Source: Paraburkholderia megapolitana
GTDB lineage: Bacteria; Pseudomonadota; Gammaproteobacteria; Burkholderiales; Burkholderiaceae
Reading direction: 5' to 3'
Assembly (NCBI RefSeq): GCF_007556815.1
Contig: NZ_CP041743.1
Span: forward strand, 2,329,001-2,393,000
Length of the DNA: 64,000 nt
Each line of letters begins with the position of its first letter. Position 1 is the first letter of the stretch. A program made the position numbers and the translations under genes. Of this stretch, positions 35,715-45,650 are shown one piece after another. The notes under the pieces were generated by a model that was given only the letters and a program-made list of their open reading frames with translations, searched no databases and was not told where the DNA came from.

Positions 35715-36590
35715 TCAGTACCTTCGGACATAGGAGCCGAGGACGCGAATGTCCTTGTGTTCGGGCAGGTACGTTTTGAGCGCGCCCTCGTGAGCGTGGC
35801 CCGCGACCTCGATCAGATAGCGATGGGTGTCGAGGGTTTTTTTGCTTGGCCGTTCGTATATCGTCAGTACCTGGATTCCCGCCGCGGCAAATGACGACAG
35901 CAGACCGGACAGTTGCGCGTCGGCGACTTCCACGAGCAGGGAGGTCTTGTCGTGGCCCGTCGGCGCCGGCATGGTTTTACCGAGTACCCACCACCGGGTC
36001 ACGTTCTGCGGTCCCTGTTCGATGCCATCGGCAAGCGACACCAGACCGTAAATCGTGCCGCCGATTTTCGGACCGAAGGATGCGCTGTCGTGCGTGTCGC
36101 TCTGTGCGACGGTCTGTGCCGCAGCGCCGCCGCTAGTTGCCGCCACGCGCGTGACGGTCGGCATTTCCCTGTCGAGCCAGGGCTTCACCTCTTCAAATGC
36201 GACCGGGTGCGCGTAGACCTGCCGGATATCTTCCCGGCGGGTTCCAGGGCGCGCGAGCAGGCTGTAGCCGAGCATCTTCGGGTACTCCGCGACGACCTGT
36301 ACGTCGGGTAAATCGAGTACGGCATCCAGATAGGGCGTGATGCCGACGGCGGAGGTCGTTACGGGCACACACGCGCGCTCGATCTTCCCGGATGCGTACG
36401 CCGAAAACAGTGCTTCCCGGTCCAGTGGAACCAGTTCATCTGGGCCATAGAGATCCAGACAGGCCTGATGTGTCCACGAGCCGGCCGGCCCGAGATAGCC
36501 GATCTTCCCGGGCGGATTCGCGGCAACGGTATGGGAGAGTGTCATGGTGAGGAGGACAACGCACAGGCATCGGATGATGGCGAGGTCCAC
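35715..36590 (-). CDS. Exported prephenate dehydratase (ACT domain)
   Basis: A 291-residue protein starting at GTG 36590. Residues 1-24 form a signal peptide (CLCVVLLTMTL core, VAA cleavage), so the enzyme should be outside the cytoplasm. The PDT domain has IGYLGPAGSWTHQA, VPVTTSAVG and the catalytic T198-R199-W200, where most enzymes have TRF. An ACT domain from about 214 keeps the ERPSKK part of the phenylalanine site. It would turn prephenate into phenylpyruvate. No chorismate mutase part is fused. It is the first gene of the operon with Crp-type, Rid and hpd genes. Confidence 0.78.
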   Translation of the reverse strand: MDLAIIRCLCVVLLTMTLSHTVAANPPGKIGYLGPAGSWTHQACLDLYGPDELVPLDREALFSAYASGKIERACVPVTTSAVGITPYLDAVLDLPDVQVVAEYPKMLGYSLLARPGTRREDIRQVYAHPVAFEEVKPWLDREMPTVTRVAATSGGAAAQTVAQSDTHDSASFGPKIGGTIYGLVSLADGIEQGPQNVTRWWVLGKTMPAPTGHDKTSLLVEVADAQLSGLLSSFAAAGIQVLTIYERPSKKTLDTHRYLIEVAGHAHEGALKTYLPEHKDIRVLGSYVRRY

Positions 36591-36729
36591 GATAGCTTGT
36601 TCATCCAGTGAGTGACGCGCGGGGAGGCAGAACCGATGTGCATATTGTGGTTCTGTACCGGGTCACACAAAAGAACCAGGAATGAACATTCCTGATGGTC
36701 CAGAACCGGTCGTCAACGAAGAAACGACG

Positions 36730-37809
36730 CTAGTAGACGTCCACCCGCCCCGGAAACGTTTCATTGATCGCCGCCGCATCGTCGGCAGGGGCCGCGCCGC
36801 GTTGCTCGCGAAACATCACCGGCGGCACGCCAAATTGCTTGCGGAATTCGCGTCCCAGGTGCGAGGCATCCGAGAAACCGCAACTCGAGGCGATATCGGC
36901 CACGGTGCGATCCGAACTGGTCAGCAGCCAGGCCGCGGTGCGCAGCCGCACCTGTTTGGCGAAGACCTGCGGGCTTTTGCCGGTCTCTGCCTTGAAGAGA
37001 CGCTCGAGCTGCCGCGGCGACAGGTCGAGCTTGCAGGCGAGTTCTTCGAGCGGCAGCGAACGTCCGACGTGCTGTTCCATCAACAGGATCGCGCGCTTAA
37101 CTTTAGGATGCGTGGCCGGTTCGAGCCCCGGCGGATGCGGTTGCGGCGCATTGCCTTTTTGCATTTCGCCGACCAGCAGGATGCGCAGCGCCTTCTGCAC
37201 GGTTGCGTGCTCGAAATGCCTGAGCAGGATCGCAGCGGCGACGTCGATCGACGCACGACCGCCCGAACACGTAATGCGCCGCCGGTCGATCACGAACAAC
37301 CGGTCAGCGATCAGCAGGTCGGAATTCACGGCCGGAAAGCGTTCGACGAAGTCCCAGTAGTGAAACCAGCTCACGCAGATCCGGTGCGCGTCGAGCACGC
37401 CGGCGCGCATCAGCGCGAACACGCCGGTGCAGATACCGACCAGCGTCGCACTGGTGCGCGCGGCTTCGCGAATGAACTGCAGGGTTTCGTCGCTGGCCTG
37501 CGGCCCCGAGTGCAGCAGGCCGCCCACGACGACCACGTAATCGAACGGCTCGGCGCTCGCGAAGGTTTCCCACGGTGTGATCTGGATGCCGCAACTCGCG
37601 CGCACGGGCGCCAGCGTATCGCCGATCACGCTCCACGAGCAGCGCACGGGTTTGCTGTAATCGCCTTCGTCGGCGGACAGCCGCAGCATGTCGACGAAGC
37701 CCGAAAACGCGGTCAGCGTGAAGTTCGGCAGCAACACGATGCCGAAGCGGATGCGCTCTTTCGGCGCGCCGTCGATGGAGGTGAGTGGTAACGGTTCTGC
37801 GGTTTTCAT
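36730..37809 (-). CDS. GlxA-family regulator (DJ-1/PfpI plus AraC HTH)
   Basis: A 359-residue regulator. The N-terminal class I amidotransferase-like domain (GIVLLPNFTLTAFSGFVD, VVVVGGLL, GICTGVFALMRAG) is followed by an AraC HTH pair (LEELACKLDLSPRQLERLFK and TVADIASSCGFSDASHLGREFRKQFG). This is the architecture of GbdR and SouR, which activate glycine betaine and sarcosine genes. It diverges from sdaA-soxBDAG-folB, so an activator of sarcosine use is the best guess. The ATG at 37809 follows the family start; an upstream extension to 37935 looks spurious. Confidence 0.87.
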   Translation of the reverse strand: MKTAEPLPLTSIDGAPKERIRFGIVLLPNFTLTAFSGFVDMLRLSADEGDYSKPVRCSWSVIGDTLAPVRASCGIQITPWETFASAEPFDYVVVVGGLLHSGPQASDETLQFIREAARTSATLVGICTGVFALMRAGVLDAHRICVSWFHYWDFVERFPAVNSDLLIADRLFVIDRRRITCSGGRASIDVAAAILLRHFEHATVQKALRILLVGEMQKGNAPQPHPPGLEPATHPKVKRAILLMEQHVGRSLPLEELACKLDLSPRQLERLFKAETGKSPQVFAKQVRLRTAAWLLTSSDRTVADIASSCGFSDASHLGREFRKQFGVPPVMFREQRGAAPADDAAAINETFPGRVDVY

Positions 37810-38081
37810 CGTGAAGCTGGGCCTGCTGTGGTATCGGGCGAGCTGCTGGGGCGGCGCGATGGTCCTAGCGTCGCCGATCGGGTGCGCCGCGACTTGCGCT
37901 TTTCCGCCGTGAACCATCGCAGAAACGAACGGCACGGGCCGGCAACCCCGTCGTGGCGTCGCCGTCCCACGTCGATGCCGTTTTTGTTCTATCGGCGGAT
38001 TTTACGCTTTGGTGTACTGGCGCCATCCTGGAGAAACGCGCGCCGCGCCGATTTCCGCCCCCATTCGCGAGGCAGCTCCCC

Positions 38082-39458
<1,377 letters not shown>

Positions 39459-39467
<9 letters not shown>

Positions 39468-39494
39468 GTTGAAAGTTGAGCCGAATGTTGAACC
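39459..39494 (+). repeat. Three 12-bp tandem repeats at the sdaA-soxB junction
   Basis: Units GAATGTTGAGTT (39459-39470), GAAAGTTGAGCC (39471-39482) and GAATGTTGAACC (39483-39494) run head to tail, beginning inside the sdaA stop region. Identity between units is 9-10 of 12. The rest of the junction shows only the soxB ribosome site (AAGGAA). Confidence 0.7.
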
Positions 39495-39534
39495 AACCGA
39501 TCATCAGAAAAGCAATCAGCAAGGAACCCGTCAC

Positions 39535-40779
39535 ATGAGCCGCTATTCGATATTCAGTCTGTTTCGCAACGGGTTGTCGTATCACGAGAACTGGGAGCGT
39601 CAGTGGAGGAGCCCCGAGCCGAAACGCGAATACGACGTGGTGATCGTCGGCGGCGGCGGGCATGGGCTCGCCACGGCGTATTACCTCGCGAAAGAGCACG
39701 GCGTGCGCAACATTGCGATTCTCGAGAAAGGCTGGATCGGCGGCGGCAATACGGCGCGCAATACGACGATCGTGCGTTCGAACTACCTGTGGGACGAATC
39801 GGCGGCGCTGTACGAGAAGGCGATGAAGCTGTGGGAAGGGCTCTCGCAGGACCTTAACTACAACGTGATGTTCAGCCAGCGCGGCGTGATGAATCTCGCG
39901 CACACGCTGCAGGACGTGCGCGACACCGAGCGTCGCGTGAACGCGAACCGGCTCAACGGTGTCGATGCCGAATTCCTCACGCCCGAGCAGATCAAGGCGA
40001 TCGAGCCGACCATCAATCTGAATAGCCGCTACCCGGTGCTCGGTGCATCGATCCAGCGGCGCGCGGGTGTCGCGCGTCACGATGCGGTTGCGTGGGGTTT
40101 TGCGCGCGGTGCCGATCAACACGGCGTCGACATCATCCAGAACTGCCAGGTCACCGGGATTCGCCGCGAGGGCGGCGCGGTGATCGGTGTCGATACGGTG
40201 AAGGGTTTTATCAAGGCGAAGAAGGTCGCGGTTGTCGCGGCTGGCAACACGTCGACGCTTGCCGATATGGCCGGCATCCGGCTGCCGCTCGAAAGCCATC
40301 CGCTACAGGCGCTGGTGTCCGAGCCGATCAAGCCGGTCGTCAACACGGTGATCATGTCGAACGCGGTGCATGCCTACATCAGCCAGTCCGACAAGGGCGA
40401 TCTCGTGATCGGCGCGGGCGTCGACCAGTACACGGGCTTTGGCCAGCGCGGCAGCTTCAACATCATCGAAGGCACGCTGCAGGCCATCGTCGAAATGTTC
40501 CCGGTGTTCTCGCGCGTGCGCATGAACCGGCAGTGGGGCGGCATCGTCGATGTGTCGCCGGATGCGTGCCCGATCATCAGCAAGACCGATGTGAAGGGCC
40601 TCTATTTCAACTGCGGCTGGGGCACCGGCGGCTTCAAGGCGACGCCGGGCTCGGGCTGGGTGTTCGCACACACGATCGCGAAGGACGAGCCGCATCCGCT
40701 GAACGCGCCGTTCTCGCTCGATCGCTTCTACACCGGTCACCTGATCGACGAACACGGCGCGGCCGCAGTCGCGCACTAA
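39535..40779 (+). CDS. soxB: Sarcosine oxidase subunit beta
   Basis: A 414-residue flavoprotein subunit of heterotetrameric sarcosine oxidase. The FAD-binding [17 protein letters not shown] lies near residues 35-51. H182 (ARHDAVAW) is in the position of the histidine that holds FMN covalently in known SoxB. The enzyme oxidises sarcosine to glycine and passes the methylene group to tetrahydrofolate in the alpha subunit. AAGGAA precedes the ATG at 39535. The next genes give the delta, alpha and gamma subunits in the canonical order. Confidence 0.95.
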   Translation: MSRYSIFSLFRNGLSYHENWERQWRSPEPKREYDVVIVGGGGHGLATAYYLAKEHGVRNIAILEKGWIGGGNTARNTTIVRSNYLWDESAALYEKAMKLWEGLSQDLNYNVMFSQRGVMNLAHTLQDVRDTERRVNANRLNGVDAEFLTPEQIKAIEPTINLNSRYPVLGASIQRRAGVARHDAVAWGFARGADQHGVDIIQNCQVTGIRREGGAVIGVDTVKGFIKAKKVAVVAAGNTSTLADMAGIRLPLESHPLQALVSEPIKPVVNTVIMSNAVHAYISQSDKGDLVIGAGVDQYTGFGQRGSFNIIEGTLQAIVEMFPVFSRVRMNRQWGGIVDVSPDACPIISKTDVKGLYFNCGWGTGGFKATPGSGWVFAHTIAKDEPHPLNAPFSLDRFYTGHLIDEHGAAAVAH

Positions 40780-40804
40780 CCCCACGCACAACGGAGATAA
40801 CCAC

Positions 40805-41101
40805 ATGTTGCTGATCGAATGCCCGTGGTGCGGACCGCGCGCCGAATCCGAATTTTCCTGCGGCGGCGAGGCCGATATTGCCCGTCCGCTCGATACCGAT
40901 GCCCTGACCGACAAACAGTGGGGCGACTACCTGTTCATGCGCAAGAATCCGCGCGGCGTGCATCGCGAGCAATGGCTGCACACACAGGGTTGCCGCCGCT
41001 GGTTCATGGCGACACGCGACACCGTGTCGTATGCGTTCCAGGGCTATGAAACCTTCGACCGGCCGACGCCGGCCAGCACCCCCAGCGAGGGCAATTCCTG
41101 A
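40805..41101 (+). CDS. soxD: Sarcosine oxidase subunit delta
   Basis: A 98-residue zinc-binding subunit: CPWCGPR at residues 6-12, a further cysteine/histidine set (SCGG, then QGCRRWF), and the RDTVSYAF segment typical of SoxD. It is structural for the SoxBDAG complex. Its stop overlaps the soxA start (TGATG), so translation is coupled. Confidence 0.95.
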   Translation: MLLIECPWCGPRAESEFSCGGEADIARPLDTDALTDKQWGDYLFMRKNPRGVHREQWLHTQGCRRWFMATRDTVSYAFQGYETFDRPTPASTPSEGNS

Positions 41102-44100
41102 TGAGCCAGAAAGACCGCCTCGGCGCCGGTGGGCGCATCAACCGCGCGATTCCGCTGACTTTCACGTTCAACGGCCGCACATATCAGGGTTTTCAGGGCG
41201 ATACGCTGGCGTCCGCGCTGCTTGCGAACGGCGTGCACTTCGTTGCGCGTAGCTTCAAGTATCACCGGCCGCGCGGCATCGTGACCGCGGGTGTCGAGGA
41301 ACCGAATGCAGTGGTTCAGCTCGAGCGCGGCGCCTACACGGTGCCCAATGCACGTGCCACCGAGGTCGAGCTGTATCAGGGGCTCGTCGCGACTAGCGTG
41401 AACGCGGAGCCGAGCCTCGAGCACGACCGCATGGCGATCAACCAGAAGTTTTCGCGCTTTTTGCCTGCGGGCTTCTACTACAAGACGTTTATGTGGCCGC
41501 GCAAATGGTGGCCGAAGTACGAAGAGAAGATTCGCGAAGCAGCGGGTCTTGGCAAGGCGCCCGATACGCTCGATGCCGATCGCTACGACAAGTGCTATGC
41601 GCATTGCGACGTCTTGGTCGTGGGCGGTGGCCCGACGGGTCTCGCCGCAGCACATGCGGCCGGTATCGCCGGTGCACGCGTGATTCTCGTCGACGATCAG
41701 CGCGAACTGGGTGGCAGCCTGTTGTCGTGCCGCGCGGAAATCGATGGACGTTCCGCGCTGCAATGGGTCGAGAAAATCGAGGCGGAACTGTCACGTCTGC
41801 CCGATGTGAAGATACTGAGCCGCAGTACCGCGTTCGGATATCAGGATCACAACCTCGTCACCGTGACGCAGCGTTTGACCGATCATCTGCCGGTATCGAT
41901 GCGCAAGGGTTCGCGCGAACTGCTGTGGAAGATCCGCGCAAAGCGCGTGATTCTCGCGACCGGTGCGCACGAACGTCCGATCGTGTTCGGCAACAACGAT
42001 CTGCCGGGTGTGATGCTCGCATCGGCGGTATCGACCTACGTGCATCGCTACGGCGTGTTGCCGGGCCGCACGGCGGTGGTGTTCACCAACAACGACGATG
42101 GCTATCAGTGCGCGCTCGACCTGAAGGCGTGCGGCGCGAACGTGACCGTGATCGATCCGCGCCAGCAGGGCAACGGCGCGTTGCCCGCCGCGGCGCGCCG
42201 GCATGGCGTGAAAGTGCTCAACGGTAAGGTCGTGACGGCGGCGCAGGGCAAGCTGCGGGTTGCGTCGGTGGAAGTCGCCGCTTATGAGAACGGCAAGGTC
42301 GGCGCACGCGAAGCCGATGTGCCGTGCGATCTGCTCGCGATGTCGGGTGGCTGGAGCCCCGTACTGCATCTGTTCGCACAGTCGGGCGGCAAGGCGCACT
42401 GGAACGACGACAAGGCGTGCTTCGTACCGGGCAAGGCCGCGCAGGCCGAATCGAGTATCGGCGCCGCGGCCGGAGAATTCAGTCTCGCGCGCGGGTTGCG
42501 GTTCGCCGTCGATGCGGGTGTAGAGGCCGCGAAGGCAACGGGCTTCGATGCACCGCGTCCGCAGGCCCCGCAGGCGGCGGACATCGCCGAGGCACCGTTG
42601 TTGCCGCTGTGGCTCGTCGGTAGTCGCGAGGCGGCGCCGCGCGGTCCGAAGCAGTTCGTCGATTTCCAGAACGACGTCTCGGCCGCCGATATCCTGCTCG
42701 CAGCGCGCGAAGGCTTCGAATCCGTCGAACACGTCAAGCGTTACACGGCGATGGGCTTCGGCACCGATCAGGGCAAGCTAGGCAACATCAACGGGATGGG
42801 AATTCTCGCCGACGCGCTCGGCAAGACGATTCCCGAAACCGGCACGACGACGTTCCGGCCGAACTACACGCCGGTTACGTTCGGCACATTTGCCGGCCGC
42901 GAACTGGGCGACCTGCTCGATCCGATTCGCAAGACCTGCATCCACGAATGGCACGTCGAACATGGTGCGGCCTTCGAGGACGTGGGCAACTGGAAGCGTC
43001 CGTGGTACTACCCGCAGGCGGGCGAGGACCTACATGCAGCGGTGGCGCGCGAGTGCCTCGCGGTGCGCAACAGCGTCGGCATTCTCGATGCATCGACGCT
43101 CGGCAAGATCGACATTCAAGGCCCGGATGCGGCGCAACTGCTGAACTGGGTCTACACGAATCCGTGGAGCAAGCTCGAAGTCGGCAAGTGCCGTTACGGC
43201 CTGATGCTCGACGAAAACGGCATGGTGTTCGACGACGGCGTGACCGTGCGTCTCGCCGACCAGCACTACATGATGACCACGACGACAGGCGGCGCGGCGC
43301 GCGTGCTGACCTGGCTCGAACGCTGGCTGCAGACCGAATGGCCGAGCCTGAAAGTGCGGCTCGCATCGGTCACCGATCACTGGGCGACGTTCGCCGTGGT
43401 CGGGCCGAAGAGCCGCAAGGTCCTGCAGAAAGTGTGCAGCGACATCGACTTCGCCAACGCCGCGTTCCCGTTCATGACGTATCGCGAAGGCACAGTGGCG
43501 GGTGTGGCCGCACGCGTGATGCGCATCAGCTTCTCGGGCGAACTGGCCTATGAAGTGAATGTGCCGGCCAATCTCGGCCGTGCGGTGTGGGAAGCGTTGA
43601 TGGCCGCGGGCGCTGAATTCGACATCACGCCGTACGGCACGGAAACGATGCACGTGCTGCGCGCGGAGAAGGGCTACATCATCGTCGGGCAGGACACCGA
43701 TGGGTCGATCACGCCGCACGATCTCGGCATGGGCGGGCTCGTTGCGAAGTCGAAGGACTTTCTCGGCCGGCGTTCGCTCGCGCGTTCCGATACCGCGAAG
43801 GCGGGCCGCAAGCAACTCGTCGGTCTGCTTGCCGACGACGCGCAATACGTGATTCCGGAGGGCAGCCAGATCGTCGCCGGGCCGTTCCAGGGCGCTACCG
43901 CGCCGATGCTCGGGCACGTGACGTCGAGCTACTACAGCCCGATCCTGAAGCGTTCGATTGCACTGGCAGTCGTGAAGGGCGGCCTCGACAAGATGGGCGA
44001 GAGCGTGACGATTCCGCTCGCGAGCGGCAAGCAGATCGCAGCGAAGATCGCGAGCCCGGTTTTCTACGACACCGAAGGAGTCCGTCAACATGTGGAATGA
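41101..44100 (+). CDS. soxA: Sarcosine oxidase subunit alpha
   Basis: A 999-residue multi-domain subunit. The N-terminal ferredoxin-like domain (FTFNGRTYQGFQGDTLASALL) is followed by an NAD/FAD-type nucleotide-binding core (VLVVGGGPTGLAAAHAAGIAG), and then GcvT and glycine-cleavage T C-terminal domains from about residue 600 (AQLLNWVYTN, HVLRAEKGYIIVGQDTDGS) that bind tetrahydrofolate. The complex yields glycine and 5,10-methylene-THF. The length is normal. It ends inside soxG with an 11-bp overlap. Confidence 0.95.
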   Translation: MSQKDRLGAGGRINRAIPLTFTFNGRTYQGFQGDTLASALLANGVHFVARSFKYHRPRGIVTAGVEEPNAVVQLERGAYTVPNARATEVELYQGLVATSVNAEPSLEHDRMAINQKFSRFLPAGFYYKTFMWPRKWWPKYEEKIREAAGLGKAPDTLDADRYDKCYAHCDVLVVGGGPTGLAAAHAAGIAGARVILVDDQRELGGSLLSCRAEIDGRSALQWVEKIEAELSRLPDVKILSRSTAFGYQDHNLVTVTQRLTDHLPVSMRKGSRELLWKIRAKRVILATGAHERPIVFGNNDLPGVMLASAVSTYVHRYGVLPGRTAVVFTNNDDGYQCALDLKACGANVTVIDPRQQGNGALPAAARRHGVKVLNGKVVTAAQGKLRVASVEVAAYENGKVGAREADVPCDLLAMSGGWSPVLHLFAQSGGKAHWNDDKACFVPGKAAQAESSIGAAAGEFSLARGLRFAVDAGVEAAKATGFDAPRPQAPQAADIAEAPLLPLWLVGSREAAPRGPKQFVDFQNDVSAADILLAAREGFESVEHVKRYTAMGFGTDQGKLGNINGMGILADALGKTIPETGTTTFRPNYTPVTFGTFAGRELGDLLDPIRKTCIHEWHVEHGAAFEDVGNWKRPWYYPQAGEDLHAAVARECLAVRNSVGILDASTLGKIDIQGPDAAQLLNWVYTNPWSKLEVGKCRYGLMLDENGMVFDDGVTVRLADQHYMMTTTTGGAARVLTWLERWLQTEWPSLKVRLASVTDHWATFAVVGPKSRKVLQKVCSDIDFANAAFPFMTYREGTVAGVAARVMRISFSGELAYEVNVPANLGRAVWEALMAAGAEFDITPYGTETMHVLRAEKGYIIVGQDTDGSITPHDLGMGGLVAKSKDFLGRRSLARSDTAKAGRKQLVGLLADDAQYVIPEGSQIVAGPFQGATAPMLGHVTSSYYSPILKRSIALAVVKGGLDKMGESVTIPLASGKQIAAKIASPVFYDTEGVRQHVE

Positions 44101-44719
44101 AACCAGAAGCAATGTACCGGGCACTGCGTCGGCGATCGTGCAGGCGGAGTCGCCGCTCGTCGGAGTCGGCGATCTGTTGAAGGCGCATCAGGCGGGCGCC
44201 GCAAAGAAGTTCCGGCTCGAAGAGCGGCCGTTTCGCGATCTCGTGAATCTGCGCGGCGATGCAAACGATGCCGCGTTCCTCAACGCAGTGGAAAGCGTCA
44301 CGGGCTGCCGGCTGCCCGTCAAACCGAATACCGTCGTGCGCGGCAACGGCTACGACGTGCTGTGGCTCGGCCCGGACGAGTGGCTCGTGCGTTCGCAGCA
44401 GCAACAGGCGGCGACGCTCGAAGGCAAGCTCACGGCGGCGCTGGCAGGGCAGTTCGCCGCGGCGGTCGATATCGGCAGCGGGTATACGGTGCTGGAGATT
44501 AGCGGCGAGAAGGTGAGTGATGTGATTGCACGCGGTTGTCCGCTCGATCTGCATCCACGCGTGTTCGCACCGGGGCAGTGTGCGCAGAGCCACTACTTCA
44601 AGGCATCGATCGTGCTGATTCCGGTGGCCGATACCACGTATGAACTGGTCGTGCGCCGCAGTTTTGCCGACTACTTCGTGCGCATCATGCTCGACGCGGC
44701 CGAGCCGCTCATGTCATGA
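44090..44719 (+). CDS. soxG: Sarcosine oxidase subunit gamma
   Basis: A 209-residue subunit with the SoxG pattern (GCRLPVKPNTVV, DVLWLGPDEWLVRS, DIGSGYTVLEISG, RGCPLDLHPRVFAPGQCAQS). It completes the heterotetramer. It overlaps soxA by 11 bp and folB by four bases (ATGA). Confidence 0.95.
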   Translation: MWNETRSNVPGTASAIVQAESPLVGVGDLLKAHQAGAAKKFRLEERPFRDLVNLRGDANDAAFLNAVESVTGCRLPVKPNTVVRGNGYDVLWLGPDEWLVRSQQQQAATLEGKLTAALAGQFAAAVDIGSGYTVLEISGEKVSDVIARGCPLDLHPRVFAPGQCAQSHYFKASIVLIPVADTTYELVVRRSFADYFVRIMLDAAEPLMS

Positions 44720-45180
44720 AGCCATTCGACGCACCGGTCGCCGCGTTTGCCGCGCCTTTGGTAGCGAGACAGGGGCGCGGCTGGCGCGTGTTCGTCGACG
44801 AACTGAGCGTCGCGACGCGCATCGGTATCCATCCGCACGAGCACGCTGCGGCCCAGCCGATCGTACTCGACGCGAGCCTCGTCTATCGCTGCGAGCCGTC
44901 GGAAACCGGCGCGCACGGACTGATCGACTACGAGCAGTATTGCGAGCGCGTAACGGCGTTTCTGTCGACGAAGCCGCACACCAGAACGCTGGAAACGCTG
45001 GCCGTCGAACTTGCCGTGCTGTCGTTCGGCGAGTGGCCCGCGCTCGATGCACTGACGCTGGCGTTGCACAAGCCGAAGATCCGCGAGGGCACGCGTCGTA
45101 TCGGCGTCGAACTCGACTGGACCCGCGCCGACTACGACGCGTGGTTAGCCCGTGCCGCTGCGCCGGGCGTGGCGAGCTGA
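44716..45180 (+). CDS. folB: Dihydroneopterin aldolase-like protein
   Basis: A 154-residue FolB-family protein: VFVDELSVATRIGIHPHE near residues 25-42 and the C-terminal LHKPKIREGTRRIGVEL. FolB converts dihydroneopterin to hydroxymethyl-dihydropterin in folate synthesis. It is translationally coupled to soxG, which fits extra folate demand during sarcosine oxidation. It may be a second copy rather than the housekeeping one; a variant pterin role cannot be excluded. The N-terminus has about 20 extra residues. Confidence 0.85.
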   Translation: MKPFDAPVAAFAAPLVARQGRGWRVFVDELSVATRIGIHPHEHAAAQPIVLDASLVYRCEPSETGAHGLIDYEQYCERVTAFLSTKPHTRTLETLAVELAVLSFGEWPALDALTLALHKPKIREGTRRIGVELDWTRADYDAWLARAAAPGVAS

Positions 45181-45212
45181 GCGGCGCGGCGCCCAGGCAC
45201 AGTCCATCGACC

Positions 45213-45539
45213 ATGCCGCGCGCCCACACCTCCGAACTCGTCAGGCGCGCATACGATGCCGGCGATGCGCAGGCCGCGATCACACTGCTTGAACAAAGTA
45301 TGGCGTTGGGTCATCGGCGGATTGCGTTGATCCGCTATTTGCAGGCGGAGCATCTGCATGCGCCGCTCGATACGCGGCATCACGACTACGTGCGCGATAT
45401 CGCAGCGAGGATGAGTGCCGCGACGCTGGCACGCGTGGTCGGCGAAGCGCGAACGCGCGCCCGGCGCGCTCACGATCCTGCCGATACTTCCACTACTCGT
45501 GACTTCGCTCACGATCCTGTTGCGGGCCACGCTGGTTGA
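45213..45539 (+). CDS. Small conserved-looking hypothetical protein
   Basis: A 108-residue open frame 32 bp after folB. Residues about 5-90 are helical, alanine- and arginine-rich, with a repeat-like LVRRAYDAGDAQAAITLLEQ segment that could be a single TPR-type unit. No family is recognised and no ribosome site is clear. The last 13 codons lie in the first copy of a 55-bp direct repeat. Codon use fits the neighbours, which supports coding. Confidence 0.5.
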   Translation: MPRAHTSELVRRAYDAGDAQAAITLLEQSMALGHRRIALIRYLQAEHLHAPLDTRHHDYVRDIAARMSAATLARVVGEARTRARRAHDPADTSTTRDFAHDPVAGHAG

Positions 45540-45555
45540 GCGCGGCATGCCACGG
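45501..45555 (+). repeat. 55-bp direct repeat, copy 1
   Basis: This copy matches 45596-45650 at 45 of 55 positions (gacttc...cacgg). The stop codon of the small hypothetical gene lies within it. Confidence 0.8.
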
Positions 45556-45595
45556 TGTGTGCATCCGCTGTCTGGCGTTGCATTTGCAGACGCGA

Positions 45596-45650
45596 GACTT
45601 CACTCACGATCCCGTTGCCGGACATGCTGACCGATCGCGGCATACCACGG
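45596..45650 (+). repeat. 55-bp direct repeat, copy 2
   Basis: The second copy starts 95 bp downstream of the first in the same orientation. It carries the stop codon and the last codons (tail CPATGS) of the opposing EamA transporter gene. Confidence 0.8.

Noticed and set aside
36682..37791. A 369-codon plus-strand frame opposite the GlxA regulator
   Set aside because: It is a shadow of the regulator gene, whose AraC and amidotransferase-like motifs are clear.
37810..38081. Possible glycine riboswitch before sdaA
   Set aside because: Only a short CTGGAGA-like fragment is present; the paired aptamer core and the conserved GG/GCC elements are not seen.
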